Shown one piece after another: positions 8,738 to 17,376 of a DNA stretch of 64,000 nt. The DNA lies in NCBI GenBank assembly GCA_964620215.1, contig CAZUJE010000001.1, positions 1-64,000 on the forward strand. Reading direction: 5' to 3'. This DNA is from JAUSIF01 sp964620215 (GTDB lineage Bacteria > Pseudomonadota > Alphaproteobacteria > Rhizobiales > Xanthobacteraceae). The translations under genes and the position numbers were made by a program. Each line of letters starts with the position of its first letter. Position 1 is the stretch's first letter. Below the pieces are notes generated by a model, which saw only the letters and a list, made by a program, of their open reading frames with translations, made no database searches and was not told where the DNA came from.

Positions 8738-9150
8738 CAGGATTTATTGTCCTCGCCGCGGGAAATGTCGCGTACGACTTCCGGCGAGCGAAGCAATTTT
8801 TCGATCCGTTCCGCTTCGTCAAATCGCTCATCGATCATGAAACGGATATCCGGAGCGAATTTCATATTGACGCGCTTTACGATTTCGCCGCGCAGGAATT
8901 TCCGGTTGCGCTCTAAGGATTCGACCACCGCTTCCTTGTTACGGCCGCCGAGCGGCATCACGTAAATGGTCGCGAGCCGGAGGTCGGGACTCATCCGCAC
9001 CTCTGGTACGGTAACCACGTGCTTTGCCAGCACCTCGTCAAAGTCGGAACCGCGCGAAAGCACTTCCGAAAGGGCATGACGGATCAGTTCGCCGACGCGC
9101 AACTGGCGCTGGCCGGGAACTGATGATTTTTCGCTGCGGTGTTTTTTCAT
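8737..9150 (-). CDS. rbfA: 30S ribosome-binding factor A
   Basis: A 137-residue KH-fold protein that matures the 5' end of 16S rRNA and assists cold-stage assembly of the 30S subunit. It shows the family pattern RQLRVGELIRHALSEVL near the N-terminus, DLRLATIYVMPLG in the middle and RGEIVKRVNMKFAPDIRFMIDERFDEAERIE-like features spread over the second half. The C-terminus ends DNKS, and its stop overlaps the truB start. It follows infB after a 53-base spacer that holds a hairpin. Confidence 0.94.
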   Translation of the reverse strand: MKKHRSEKSSVPGQRQLRVGELIRHALSEVLSRGSDFDEVLAKHVVTVPEVRMSPDLRLATIYVMPLGGRNKEAVVESLERNRKFLRGEIVKRVNMKFAPDIRFMIDERFDEAERIEKLLRSPEVVRDISRGEDNKS

Positions 9151-9156
9151 GATCTG

Positions 9157-9188
9157 ACGCCGTTCCGGGATTGAACCGGAAACGGCGT
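9157..9188 (-). repeat. inverted repeat between infB and rbfA
   Basis: ACGCCGTTCCGG near 9157-9168 and CCGGAAACGGCGT near 9176-9188 can form a long GC-rich stem with one unpaired base. It occupies most of the 53-base spacer in the transcript between infB and rbfA. No T-run follows, so it looks like a processing or stability hairpin rather than a full terminator. Confidence 0.6.
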
Positions 9189-9203
9189 TCCAGTTTCAGC
9201 GGA

Positions 9204-11783
9204 TCAGAGTGTGCGCTTGATGCTTTCGACGCGGTAGCACTCGATCAGGTCGCCCTTGCGGATGTCCTCGTAGGACTCGAATGACATGCCGCATTCCTGG
9301 CCGGCGAGCACTTCACGCGCGTCGTCCTTGAAGCGCTTCAGGGTCGAGAGCTTGCCTTCGTGGATGACGATGTCGTCGCGGACCAGGCGCACATTGGCGC
9401 CGCGCTCGACCTTGCCTTCGGTGACGCGGCAACCGGCGACCTTGCCGATCTTGGATACGTCGAAGACTTCGAGGATCTCGGCCTTACCGAGCGCGGTCTC
9501 GCGCAGCGTGGGCGCGAGCAGGCCGGACATGGCCCCTTTTACGTCATCTACGAGATTATAGATGATGTTGTAGTAGCGAATTTCGTTGCCCGCGCGCTCG
9601 GCCTTTTCGCGCGCTTCCTTGTGGGCACGCACGTTGAAGCCGATGATAGCCGCACCGGAAGTTTCGGCGAGCGTCACATCGGACTCGGTGATCGCGCCGA
9701 CACCCGCGTGCAGCACGCGCGCCATCACTTCCTCGGTGCCGAGTTTTTCAAGTGCGCTCACGATCGCTTCGACCGAACCCTGCACGTCGCCCTTTATGAG
9801 CAACGGGAATTCCTTGCGGCCGGCGGTCTTGAGCTGGCTCATCATCTGTTCGAGGGAACCGCCAGTCTTCATGCCTTGGGCGGATTTCTCGCGGCGTTCG
9901 CGCTGACGATAATCGGTGACTTCCCGCGCGCGAGCTTCGTTTTCAACCACGGCCAGACGATCGCCGGCTTCCGGCGTGCCGGCGAATCCAAGCACCTCAA
10001 CCGGCATCGAGGGGCTGGCGGTTTCCACCTGCTTGCCCTGATCGGTTACGAGTGCGCGCACGCGGCCCCATTCCGCGCCGGCAACCACGATGTCGCCAAC
10101 CCGCAAGGTGCCGCGCTGGACGAGAACGGTCGCGACCGGGCCACGGCCACGGTCGAGTTTTGCTTCGATCACCGTGCCTTCGGCGGCGCGGTCCGGATTG
10201 GCGCGCAAGTCGAGAATTTCGGCTTGCAGGGCGATCATTTCCAGCAGCTTGTCGAGATTGGTTTTCTTGGTGGCGGAAACCTCGACCTCAAGCGTTTCGC
10301 CGCCGAGCGATTCCACCTGCACTTCATGTTGCAGAAGTTCGGTGCGAACGCGCTCAGGCTTGGCGTCGGATTTGTCGATCTTGTTGATCGCGACAATCAT
10401 CGGCACCTTGCCGGCGCGCGCGTGATTGATCGCCTCAACCGTCTGCGGCTTCACACCGTCATCGGCGGCGACAACAAGAACGACAAGATCGGTAACCTTG
10501 GCGCCGCGGGCGCGCATCGCGGTGAAGGCGGCGTGACCCGGCGTGTCGATGAAGGTGACCTTGGCGCCGGTTTTCGTTGTGACCTGATAGGCGCCGATAT
10601 GCTGGGTGATGCCGCCGGCTTCGCCGGCAACAACATCAGTTTGGCGAATTGAATCGAGCAACGATGTTTTGCCGTGATCGACATGGCCCATGATGGTGAC
10701 GACCGCGGGACGGGGCTGTAGATGCTCTGCATCGTCCGCGGTGTCGAACAGGCCTTCCACTACGTCCGCTTCGGAGACGCGCTTGACCGTGTGGCCCATT
10801 TCCTCGGCGACCAGTTGCGCGGTATCCGCGTCGATCGCGTCGGTAATTTTCAGCATCTGGCCTTGCGCCATCAAAAGCCGGATCACGTCCACACCGCGTT
10901 CGGCCATGCGGTTGGCGAGTTCCTGAATGGTGATGGTTTCGGGAAGCACGACTTCACGCACGATCTTTTCCTTCGGCTCGTCCGAGGGACGATGTCCGGT
11001 CATGCGCTGGGTGCGGCGGCGGAACGAGGCGATTGAGCGCTGGCGTTCGTCGGCGTTGGAAAGGGCTGTGACAACCGTCAGGCGTCCGCGGCGGCGTTCT
11101 TCACCGCCAGTGCGAGCAGGTTTTGGCGGAGGGGCGGCCTTGCTGCCGCGATGTTTGGAGCGCGGGCCGTCGTCATCTTCCTCAAGGGTAAGCACGCCGC
11201 GCGGAGCCGGCTTGGTGGGGTCTTCTCCACCAAACCGCTTGCGGGCTTCCAGCTCGGCCTTGCGTTTTTTCTCTTCTTCCGAAGCGCGGCGGGTTTCTTC
11301 TTCGGTCTTTCGTTTTTCAGCGGCTTCCCGTTCGGCACGGTCGATCGCATCCCGGCTGGCGCGGCGCTTGGCGTCTTCTTCGGCAGAACGGCGGTCTTCC
11401 GCCTCACGGGAGCGGGCGTCATCGAGCGCCTTACTGCGGTTGGTGCGCTCTTCTTCCGTGAGCGTGCGAAGGACAACGCCGGAAGGTTTCAGCTCGCTGG
11501 AAGCGGCCGGTTTGGCGGCGCGGCTTTTTGCTGCTGCAGGTGCCGCTTCAGCCGCAGCAGGAGCGGCGCGTGGCGCAACTTTTGGCGCTTCCGGTGCGGG
11601 TTCCGCCTTTGCATCACCCGGGCCGACGACACGGCGCTTTACCGTTTCAACGACGACTTCCTTGGAGCGGCCGTGGCTGAAACTTTGGCGCACGGTTCCC
11701 TTGCCCGAGGTCCGCTTGATCGTAAGCGTCTTCGAGGGCGCCACGCGCAGGGTTTTTTCGCCAGTGTCTTTCGTGTCGGCCAT
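9204..11783 (-). CDS. infB: translation initiation factor IF-2
   Basis: The GTPase that brings fMet-tRNA to the 30S subunit and promotes subunit joining. It has 859 residues: a short N-terminal IF2 domain (about 1-50), a long Ala/Pro and charged low-complexity linker with a Glu/Arg-rich coiled stretch (about 55-260), an IF2_N module (about 280-335) and the G domain. G1 is GHVDHGKTS (366-374), G3 DTPGH (413-417) and G4 NKID (467-470). Domains II-IV follow. The charged linker is typical of alphaproteobacteria. It lies 15 bases after ylxR. Confidence 0.97.
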   Translation of the reverse strand: MADTKDTGEKTLRVAPSKTLTIKRTSGKGTVRQSFSHGRSKEVVVETVKRRVVGPGDAKAEPAPEAPKVAPRAAPAAAEAAPAAAKSRAAKPAASSELKPSGVVLRTLTEEERTNRSKALDDARSREAEDRRSAEEDAKRRASRDAIDRAEREAAEKRKTEEETRRASEEEKKRKAELEARKRFGGEDPTKPAPRGVLTLEEDDDGPRSKHRGSKAAPPPKPARTGGEERRRGRLTVVTALSNADERQRSIASFRRRTQRMTGHRPSDEPKEKIVREVVLPETITIQELANRMAERGVDVIRLLMAQGQMLKITDAIDADTAQLVAEEMGHTVKRVSEADVVEGLFDTADDAEHLQPRPAVVTIMGHVDHGKTSLLDSIRQTDVVAGEAGGITQHIGAYQVTTKTGAKVTFIDTPGHAAFTAMRARGAKVTDLVVLVVAADDGVKPQTVEAINHARAGKVPMIVAINKIDKSDAKPERVRTELLQHEVQVESLGGETLEVEVSATKKTNLDKLLEMIALQAEILDLRANPDRAAEGTVIEAKLDRGRGPVATVLVQRGTLRVGDIVVAGAEWGRVRALVTDQGKQVETASPSMPVEVLGFAGTPEAGDRLAVVENEARAREVTDYRQRERREKSAQGMKTGGSLEQMMSQLKTAGRKEFPLLIKGDVQGSVEAIVSALEKLGTEEVMARVLHAGVGAITESDVTLAETSGAAIIGFNVRAHKEAREKAERAGNEIRYYNIIYNLVDDVKGAMSGLLAPTLRETALGKAEILEVFDVSKIGKVAGCRVTEGKVERGANVRLVRDDIVIHEGKLSTLKRFKDDAREVLAGQECGMSFESYEDIRKGDLIECYRVESIKRTL

Positions 11784-11798
11784 TCGTTCCCAAGTCCT

Positions 11799-12488
11799 TT
11801 AGTCTTGCTGTGCGCCACCCTCGGACGCCGGTTTGTCACCGTCCAGATCGCCGTTCCGCCAGCGATCAAGTCTCAGACAGCGCGAGAGAAAAGCCGTGCT
11901 GACGGGGTGCGTAAGCAGGGCAGCATGTACCACATTTGACCGCCCGAGCGCCAAGTCCAATTGCTCCCCGCGGAAGGGAGAAATCCGTTCCGGATGCGGC
12001 TTTCCGGCTTTTTCGGCGCGATCGGCGGCCTGGTTCAGCTTTCTGATGCCGTCCTGAGCCGCATCCTTGGCATGTAGAAGCAGGCAGACATCCTGCTCCA
12101 TGAGCGCCTTCTCGATTTTTGAGAAGCCGTTGATTACCGCCCCGGCCTTGTTGGCCATGGACAACGAGGACAGTGCCGACTTCTCAAGTAGGGCTTCAAC
12201 CACATCGGGCAAGTCCGCATCGGTTGAAAACTTTCCCCGGAACGCCCGCGACAGCGCCTTGTCTGCGAGGGTCTTTTCCAGCGCCTTGCGGGTAGCCGTG
12301 ACCCAGGCGCCGCGGCCGGGCAGTTTTCGCTCAATATCCGCAATGATCCGTCCGTCGGGTCCGGCAACAAGACGAATCATTTGGTCGATTGGTTTTACTT
12401 TCCGCGACGCCAGACAAAGCCGCTCAGTCTCGCCGCGCGATGCGGCAAGACCATTGTCGGTTTCATCGAGTTCGGCGTCTGCCAGCAT
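11799..12488 (-). CDS. YlxR (DUF448) RNA-binding protein with L7Ae-like C-terminal domain
   Basis: A protein of about 229 residues. The N-terminal third is a YlxR domain (ETERLCLASRKVKPIDQMIRL, then a GRGAWV element), a probable RNA-binding fold always found between nusA and infB. From about 105 it resembles ribosomal L7Ae/YlxQ-type proteins (SMANKAGAVINGFSKIEKAL). In Firmicutes these are two genes (ylxR and ylxQ); here they are one chain, as in other alphaproteobacteria. The ATG at 12488 shares one base with the nusA stop, which supports that start over the TTG at 12491. YlxR from other bacteria binds RNase P RNA; its role here is not established. Confidence 0.88.
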   Translation of the reverse strand: MLADAELDETDNGLAASRGETERLCLASRKVKPIDQMIRLVAGPDGRIIADIERKLPGRGAWVTATRKALEKTLADKALSRAFRGKFSTDADLPDVVEALLEKSALSSLSMANKAGAVINGFSKIEKALMEQDVCLLLHAKDAAQDGIRKLNQAADRAEKAGKPHPERISPFRGEQLDLALGRSNVVHAALLTHPVSTAFLSRCLRLDRWRNGDLDGDKPASEGGAQQD

Positions 12489-14095
12489 CAATCAGCCTTG
12501 CTCTCTTCGGGTTCCTCGGCGGGGAGTTCCGGCGGCGTCAATGCGGATTCATCAATCCACCCGGCTTTCACGCGGGCTTGCATGACTATCGCTTCCGCCT
12601 GATCGCGCTCGATGCCGAAGCCATCGAGAATGCCAGGTTGACGAACGTTCTCTCCGTCCTTGCGTTCAACCCAGCCGACGAGATCGTCGGTCGCGCAGCC
12701 GGCGAGATCTTCCATGGTCTTGATGCCGTTCTCACCGAAAGCCACAAGCATTTTGCCGGTGACACCGGGAATCTCTTTCAGATTGTCTTCCACGCCCAGT
12801 TCCTTGCGTTTCGCATCGAGCTCGCTTTCTATTTTGGCGAGATATTCCTGCGCACGGGTTTGCAATTCGGCGGCGGTTTCCGCGTCGAATCCTTCGATGC
12901 CTGCGAGTTCGTCAACCGGAACGAAAGCAAGCTCTTCAATGGAGCCGAAGCCTTCGGAGCTGAGCAACTGGCCGACCATCTCGTCCACGTCGAGCGCTTC
13001 CATGAAAGTCTTGGTGCGTTCGGTGAATTCCTTCTGGCGGCGTTCGCTTTCCTCGGCCTCGGTGAGAATGTCGATATCCCAGCCGGTGAGCTGCGACGCA
13101 AGACGCACATTCTGGCCGCGGCGCCCGATGGCGAGCGAAAGCTGCGCGTCGGGAACCACCACCTCAATGCGCTCGCGCGCCTCGTCGAGCACGACCTTCA
13201 CGACTTCCGCCGGTGCCAGGGCGTTCACCACGAAGGTGGCGACGTCCTGCGACCACAGAATGATGTCGATCTTTTCGCCGGCGAGCTCGTTCACCACCGC
13301 CTGCACGCGCGAGCCGCGCATACCGACGCAGGCGCCGACCGGATCGACGGAAGAATCGCGGGAGATCACTGCGATCTTCGCGCGCGATCCCGGATCGCGG
13401 GCTACCGCGCGGATTTCGACAATGCCGTCATAGATTTCCGGCACTTCCTGCGCGAACAGCTTGGCCATGAACTGCGGATGGGTGCGCGACAGGAAAATCT
13501 GCGGCCCGCGCGGTTCGCGGCGCACGTCGTACACATAGGCACGCACGCGATCGCCGTTGCGGAAGATTTCACGCGGCAGGAGTTCGTCACGCCGCACAAT
13601 GGCTTCGCCGCGCCCCAGATCGACGACGACATTGCCGTATTCCACGCGCTTGACGACGCCGCTGACGATCTCGCCGATGCGGTCCTTGTATTCCTGATAC
13701 TGGCGGTCGCGCTCGGCATCGCGCACCTTCTGGACGATGACCTGTTTTGCCGACTGGGCGGCGATGCGGCCATATTCCAGCGGCGGCAGCGATTCGGCGA
13801 TGTAATCGCCCGATTGCGCGGCCGGATTCTTGCGGCGGGCTTCTTCCAGGCTGATCTGGGTGGCTTCACTCTCCACTTGGTCGGCAACCAGAAGTAGGCG
13901 CGAGAGACGAAGCTCTCCGGTCTTCGGATTGATCTCGGCGCGGACTTCCGTCTCGCTGCCATAGCGCGAGCGGGCCGCTTTCTGGATCGCGTCTTCCATC
14001 GCCGCGATCACGATGCCCTTGTCGATCGACTTTTCGCGCGCCACGGCTTCTGCGATCTGGAGTAGTTCGAGCCGGTTTGCGCTTACGACTGCCAT
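12488..14095 (-). CDS. nusA: transcription termination/antitermination protein NusA
   Basis: An RNA polymerase-associated elongation factor that modulates pausing, termination and rRNA antitermination. Of its 535 residues, the N-terminal RNAP-binding domain is about 1-125, S1 about 135-200, KH1 about 230-275 (GMRGSRVQAVVNELAGEKIDI) and KH2 about 300-345 (AIGRRGQNVRLASQLTGWDID). Two helix-hairpin-helix repeats follow (GIEGFDAETAAEL, EIPGVTGKMLVAFGENGI). A charged C-terminal tail ends the chain. The gene starts 15 bases after rimP and overlaps ylxR by one base, so the three are translationally coupled. Confidence 0.97.
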   Translation of the reverse strand: MAVVSANRLELLQIAEAVAREKSIDKGIVIAAMEDAIQKAARSRYGSETEVRAEINPKTGELRLSRLLLVADQVESEATQISLEEARRKNPAAQSGDYIAESLPPLEYGRIAAQSAKQVIVQKVRDAERDRQYQEYKDRIGEIVSGVVKRVEYGNVVVDLGRGEAIVRRDELLPREIFRNGDRVRAYVYDVRREPRGPQIFLSRTHPQFMAKLFAQEVPEIYDGIVEIRAVARDPGSRAKIAVISRDSSVDPVGACVGMRGSRVQAVVNELAGEKIDIILWSQDVATFVVNALAPAEVVKVVLDEARERIEVVVPDAQLSLAIGRRGQNVRLASQLTGWDIDILTEAEESERRQKEFTERTKTFMEALDVDEMVGQLLSSEGFGSIEELAFVPVDELAGIEGFDAETAAELQTRAQEYLAKIESELDAKRKELGVEDNLKEIPGVTGKMLVAFGENGIKTMEDLAGCATDDLVGWVERKDGENVRQPGILDGFGIERDQAEAIVMQARVKAGWIDESALTPPELPAEEPEESKAD

Positions 14096-14110
14096 CTGGC
14101 GTCTCCTCGT

Positions 14111-14746
14111 TTATACATGCGAGCGGCTTGCAGCCGCCTGTTTCGGTGAATCGGAAAACTTGTTCTGTTCGGGGTCTGCCGCCCGCGCGGCATCTTTCCC
14201 ACGCTTCAGGGATTCGGCGACCAACGCCTCGGTAAGCACGAGCTTGGCTTCACCCATGTCCGCCATGGGAATCTTGAGTTCCTGCGGGCCGCCTTCGGCA
14301 TCGATGCGGATTTTTGCGAAGTCGCCTTCGGCGCCAAGCAGCATTCCGCGAAATCGTTTGCGGCCTTCGAAAGATACATCCATCTCGATCTTGATTTCGT
14401 GCCCGGAGTTGCGCTCGAAATCCGAACGGCGCACGAGCGGCCGGTCGATTCCAGGCGAAGACATTTCCAGCCGGTAGGCGGTCTGGATCATGTCCTCCAC
14501 GTCAAGCACGGGTGACAGCATCCGGCTCGCCGCTTCGCAATCCTCGATGGAGAAGCTGCCATCCGGACGTTCCGCCATGATCTGCACGGTGCAGCCGTCG
14601 CGGCCCGATACCTTTACGCGGACAAGGCGGTAACCAAGCCCGGTCAGTACGGGCGCGATCACGGCCGCGACGCGCGCGGCAATGCCCTTCTCGCCGATCA
14701 GGCGAGGTTCCTCGAGCTGTTCCGTCCGTGCTTCAGTGTCGTTCAT
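14111..14746 (-). CDS. rimP: ribosome maturation factor RimP
   Basis: A protein of about 211 residues needed for 30S maturation. It has an N-terminal RimP domain (APVLTGLGYRLVRVKVSGRDG, EDCEAASRMLSPVLDVED) with the conserved LEMSSPGIDRPLVRRSDF segment, then an SH3-like C-terminal domain. I chose the ATG at 14746 (MNDTEARTEQ) because the sequence further upstream includes the leader terminator. It is the first gene of the superoperon. Confidence 0.94.
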   Translation of the reverse strand: MNDTEARTEQLEEPRLIGEKGIAARVAAVIAPVLTGLGYRLVRVKVSGRDGCTVQIMAERPDGSFSIEDCEAASRMLSPVLDVEDMIQTAYRLEMSSPGIDRPLVRRSDFERNSGHEIKIEMDVSFEGRKRFRGMLLGAEGDFAKIRIDAEGGPQELKIPMADMGEAKLVLTEALVAESLKRGKDAARAADPEQNKFSDSPKQAAASRSHV

Positions 14747-14786
14747 GTGTTTTTCTAACGAGAAAACGGGTAACGGCGCATGTAAC

Positions 14787-14818
14787 AAAAAAGAGCGGGC
14801 CCCGGTGGCGCCCACTCT
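14787..14818 (-). terminator. intrinsic terminator inside the rimP leader (probable attenuator)
   Basis: On the minus strand AGAGTGGGC (14818-14810) pairs with GCCCGCTCT (14800-14792), with one G-U pair and a nine-base loop, followed at once by six T (14792-14787). No minus-strand gene lies upstream, since the next gene is divergent, so the element sits between the promoter region and rimP, 40 bases before its ATG. A premature terminator here can attenuate the whole rimP-nusA-infB operon. Confidence 0.7.
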
Positions 14819-14967
14819 CCCAAAATCCGATCCTAGGATCGCTATGAGATGATGTTGTTGGGGCGAATATAACGCCCAAGCCCGCCGACGCAAGGGTCAA
14901 AAGCAAGATGGTGAAGGCTCCAATTGACGCTTCTAACCGATTTTTCAGCATTACCGCCTAGGCTCAA

Positions 14968-14990
14968 GGAGCCCATTTTGGGGGCTTTTT
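14968..14990 (+). terminator. terminator-like hairpin in the leader of the DUF2336 gene
   Basis: AGCCC (14970-14974) and GGGCT (14982-14986) form a short stem followed by TTTTT (14986-14990) on the plus strand. It lies 24 bases before the DUF2336 ATG, with no plus-strand gene for more than 12 kb upstream. It may block antisense read-through or attenuate the gene. Confidence 0.4.
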
Positions 14991-15013
14991 GATTCAATTT
15001 TTTGGGATTATCG

Positions 15014-16108
15014 ATGGATCGCGAGTCTCTGATTGTCGATCTGGAGAACGTGATCCAGCGCGGATCGACGGATCAATGCGCCGAAACGATCCGGCGCGTG
15101 ACGGAACTTTTCACCGACTGCTCCCCGCAATTGAAAGACGAACACATAGAGTTGTTTGACGATGTGATCCTGCGTCTCGCCGCCGAAATCGAAACCAAGG
15201 CCAGAGCCGAACTGGCGCGCCGTCTGGCGCCAGTCGAAAACGCCCCTCCCAAGGTGTTGAGCCGGCTGGCGCAGGACGATGAAATTTCCGTAGCGGCCCC
15301 CGTTCTCGTTCGCTCCAGCAGGCTGAGCGAGGAAGATCTCGTCAATATCGCCAGAACAAAAAGCCAGGCGCATTTGCTTGCTGTCTCAAGCCGCTTCCAG
15401 ATACCCGAAACCGTTACGGATATTCTCGTCGACCGCGGGGACAGCGCTGTCCTGTTCAACGTCGCCTCCAATAAAGGCGCGAATTTCTCCGAGGATGGCT
15501 TTGCCACGCTCGTCGAACGCGCAGGGAAAGACGACGCGCTGGCTGCGCGCGTGGGACAACGGCCCGATATTCCGCAGTATTTATTCCGCAAGCTTGTATT
15601 GCAGGCGAGTGAGATGGTGCAACGCCGGCTGATGGTTACGGCAGCACCAGCGATGCGCCCTGAGATTCAAAAAGTGCTGGCGAAAGTTTCCCACGAGATA
15701 GACCCGGATTCTCCGGCGCCCCACAATTTTATTGCCGCCCAACGCATGATGCGAATGCTGTTCGATGCGGGCGAACTCGGCGAAGATCAGCTTCACGATC
15801 TCGCAAAGTCCAGGCGCTATGAGGAAACAGTCTCGGCATTGTCGTTATTGAGCCGCGTTTCGCTCGATACCGTCGACTGGCTGATGAACGGCGACCGCAT
15901 AGAGCCGTTCCTGATTCTGTTCAAAGCGCTGGGTTTTGAATGGATGACCGTGCGGGCCGTCATCATGATCCGTCCAAGCGGCCGCAAACTCTCGGCAAAA
16001 GAAATCGAGGAAGTCTGTTCCGATTTTAACCGGCTTTCGTATTCGACCGCCCGCCGCGTGATCCAGCACTGGCAAGGCCGTGAGGGAATCCTGAAAGCGG
16101 TGGGTTAA
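15014..16108 (+). CDS. DUF2336 domain protein
   Basis: A 364-residue alpha-helical protein of the DUF2336 family, found mainly in alphaproteobacteria and without an established biochemical role. It has helical repeat-like segments throughout (for example ELARRLAPVENAPPKVLSRLAQDDEISVAAPVL-type HEAT-like units around 65-110) and no signal peptide or membrane segment. I prefer the ATG at 15014 (MDRESLIVDLENV) to a TTG four codons earlier. The gene sits between rimP and trmB, on the opposite strand to both, and shares its last four bases with trmB. It has its own leader. Confidence 0.75.
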   Translation: MDRESLIVDLENVIQRGSTDQCAETIRRVTELFTDCSPQLKDEHIELFDDVILRLAAEIETKARAELARRLAPVENAPPKVLSRLAQDDEISVAAPVLVRSSRLSEEDLVNIARTKSQAHLLAVSSRFQIPETVTDILVDRGDSAVLFNVASNKGANFSEDGFATLVERAGKDDALAARVGQRPDIPQYLFRKLVLQASEMVQRRLMVTAAPAMRPEIQKVLAKVSHEIDPDSPAPHNFIAAQRMMRMLFDAGELGEDQLHDLAKSRRYEETVSALSLLSRVSLDTVDWLMNGDRIEPFLILFKALGFEWMTVRAVIMIRPSGRKLSAKEIEEVCSDFNRLSYSTARRVIQHWQGREGILKAVG

Positions 16109-16803
16109 ATTCGCCGGAACGTAAGATAGGCCGGCACCCGCCCTTCGCGCTTTGCTTTCGCTTCGTAGCGCGTCCCGGGAAATCCGCCCCACGGAAGCCG
16201 CCAATCATCGGCCCGCTCGGCGGTCCATTCAAAACGATGGGACCGGGCGAGATGCGACAGCGTCCATTCCACGTAGCTTTCGATATCGGAAGCGAAACGA
16301 AAAACACCACCCGGTTTCAGGATGCGCGCGAAGTGTTCGATCCGTTCGGCGGAAACGAAGCGGCGTTTCCAGTGCCGCCGTTTGGGCCATGGATCGGGAT
16401 AAAGCAGGTCCACGCGCGAAAGGGAATTGTCCGGAAGCCAGTCCAGCAATTTGATCGCGTCTCCGAAATGAACACGCACATTATTTAGGTTTGCACCGGA
16501 GATGGCGGCGAGCGCGCTCGCCATTCCGTTTACGAAGGCTTCGCAGCCGATCAATCCGGTTGCAGGATTTGTTTTCGCTTCGTGCGCAAGATGTTCGCCG
16601 CCGCCAAAGCCGATTTCGAGCGCGGTGTTTTCGAGCGGGTGCGGGAATAACGCGCGCAGGTCCGAAGGAGGCGCTTCGTTCAGATCAAGCGCGAGCCTGG
16701 GAAGGGCTTGCTCGATGAGATCGGCGCGCTGCGGACGCAGCTTGTGCCCCTTGCGGCGCCCGAAAAAGGCGCGCCGCTTTGATGATGGCGAAGCATCCGG
16801 CAT
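16105..16803 (-). CDS. trmB: tRNA (guanine-N7-)-methyltransferase
   Basis: The enzyme methylates G46 in the variable loop of tRNAs using S-adenosylmethionine. It has about 232 residues, with SAM motif I ALEIGFGGGEHL, the family signature DPWPKRRHWKRRF and the C-terminal GTRYEAKAKREGR. The ATG at 16803 was chosen; a TTG five codons upstream is possible. The stop is shared with the convergent DUF2336 gene through TTAA at 16105-16108. metK, which often adjoins trmB in alphaproteobacteria, is not here. Confidence 0.93.
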   Translation of the reverse strand: MPDASPSSKRRAFFGRRKGHKLRPQRADLIEQALPRLALDLNEAPPSDLRALFPHPLENTALEIGFGGGEHLAHEAKTNPATGLIGCEAFVNGMASALAAISGANLNNVRVHFGDAIKLLDWLPDNSLSRVDLLYPDPWPKRRHWKRRFVSAERIEHFARILKPGGVFRFASDIESYVEWTLSHLARSHRFEWTAERADDWRLPWGGFPGTRYEAKAKREGRVPAYLTFRRI

Positions 16804-16850
16804 TGAGTTTTCCCGCAAACCCGCTGCGGGATACTAGCAAAAAAGATCGC

Positions 16851-17273
16851 TTATTTCTTCGATTCTTCGGCCACCATTGCTTCCACGAGATCAACAATGC
16901 GCCGCCGGACTTTCGGGTCGCGGATTTTCATGAAGGCCTTGGTCAAAGCCAGGCCGTCAGAAGTGGCGAGGAAGTCGGAGACATAGGCCGGGTTGGCGCT
17001 GTCGGAAAAACCACTCGCGGACCCATCCGGAACCGGCGCTCCCTCAAAGAAAAAAGAAACTGGGACGCCGAGCGTGATTGCAATCTGCTGCAAACGACTG
17101 GCACCCACGCGATTGGTGCCTTTTTCGTATTTTTGAATCTGCTGAAAAGTAATGCCGAGCTTTTCGCCGAGTTTTTCCTGGCTCATGCTGATCATCATGC
17201 GGCGCATACGCACGCGGCTGCCGACATGGCGATCAATCGGGTTCGGCGATTTTTTTGTCATGCTGAAATCCAT
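16851..17273 (-). CDS. XRE-family helix-turn-helix regulator
   Basis: A 140-residue DNA-binding protein. The HTH is at about 17-75 (GSRVRMRRMMISMSQEKLGEKLG, then FQQIQKYEKGTNRVGASRL), with a helical C-terminal extension (PAYVSDFLATSDGLALTKAFMKI). Such single-HTH regulators are conserved beside lnt/metK/trmB in Hyphomicrobiales; the regulon is unknown to me. It lies 47 bases upstream of the trmB start and 103 bases downstream of lnt. A second ATG lies at codon 5. Confidence 0.85.
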   Translation of the reverse strand: MDFSMTKKSPNPIDRHVGSRVRMRRMMISMSQEKLGEKLGITFQQIQKYEKGTNRVGASRLQQIAITLGVPVSFFFEGAPVPDGSASGFSDSANPAYVSDFLATSDGLALTKAFMKIRDPKVRRRIVDLVEAMVAEESKK

Positions 17274-17376
17274 TTTACCACAAAAACACCTACCCCGAAT
17301 TGCATTTGTTCCGGAAGCTCTACTGTCCTGCCTTGCTGCGGCGAACGATCACACTCGAAAGGGTGCGCAGCGCGAA

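Noticed and set aside
9360..10652. Plus-strand frame of about 430 codons
   Set aside because: Antisense shadow of infB; no recognisable domain.
12389..13897. Long plus-strand frame of about 502 codons
   Set aside because: Antisense shadow of nusA, whose domains are unmistakable on the other strand.
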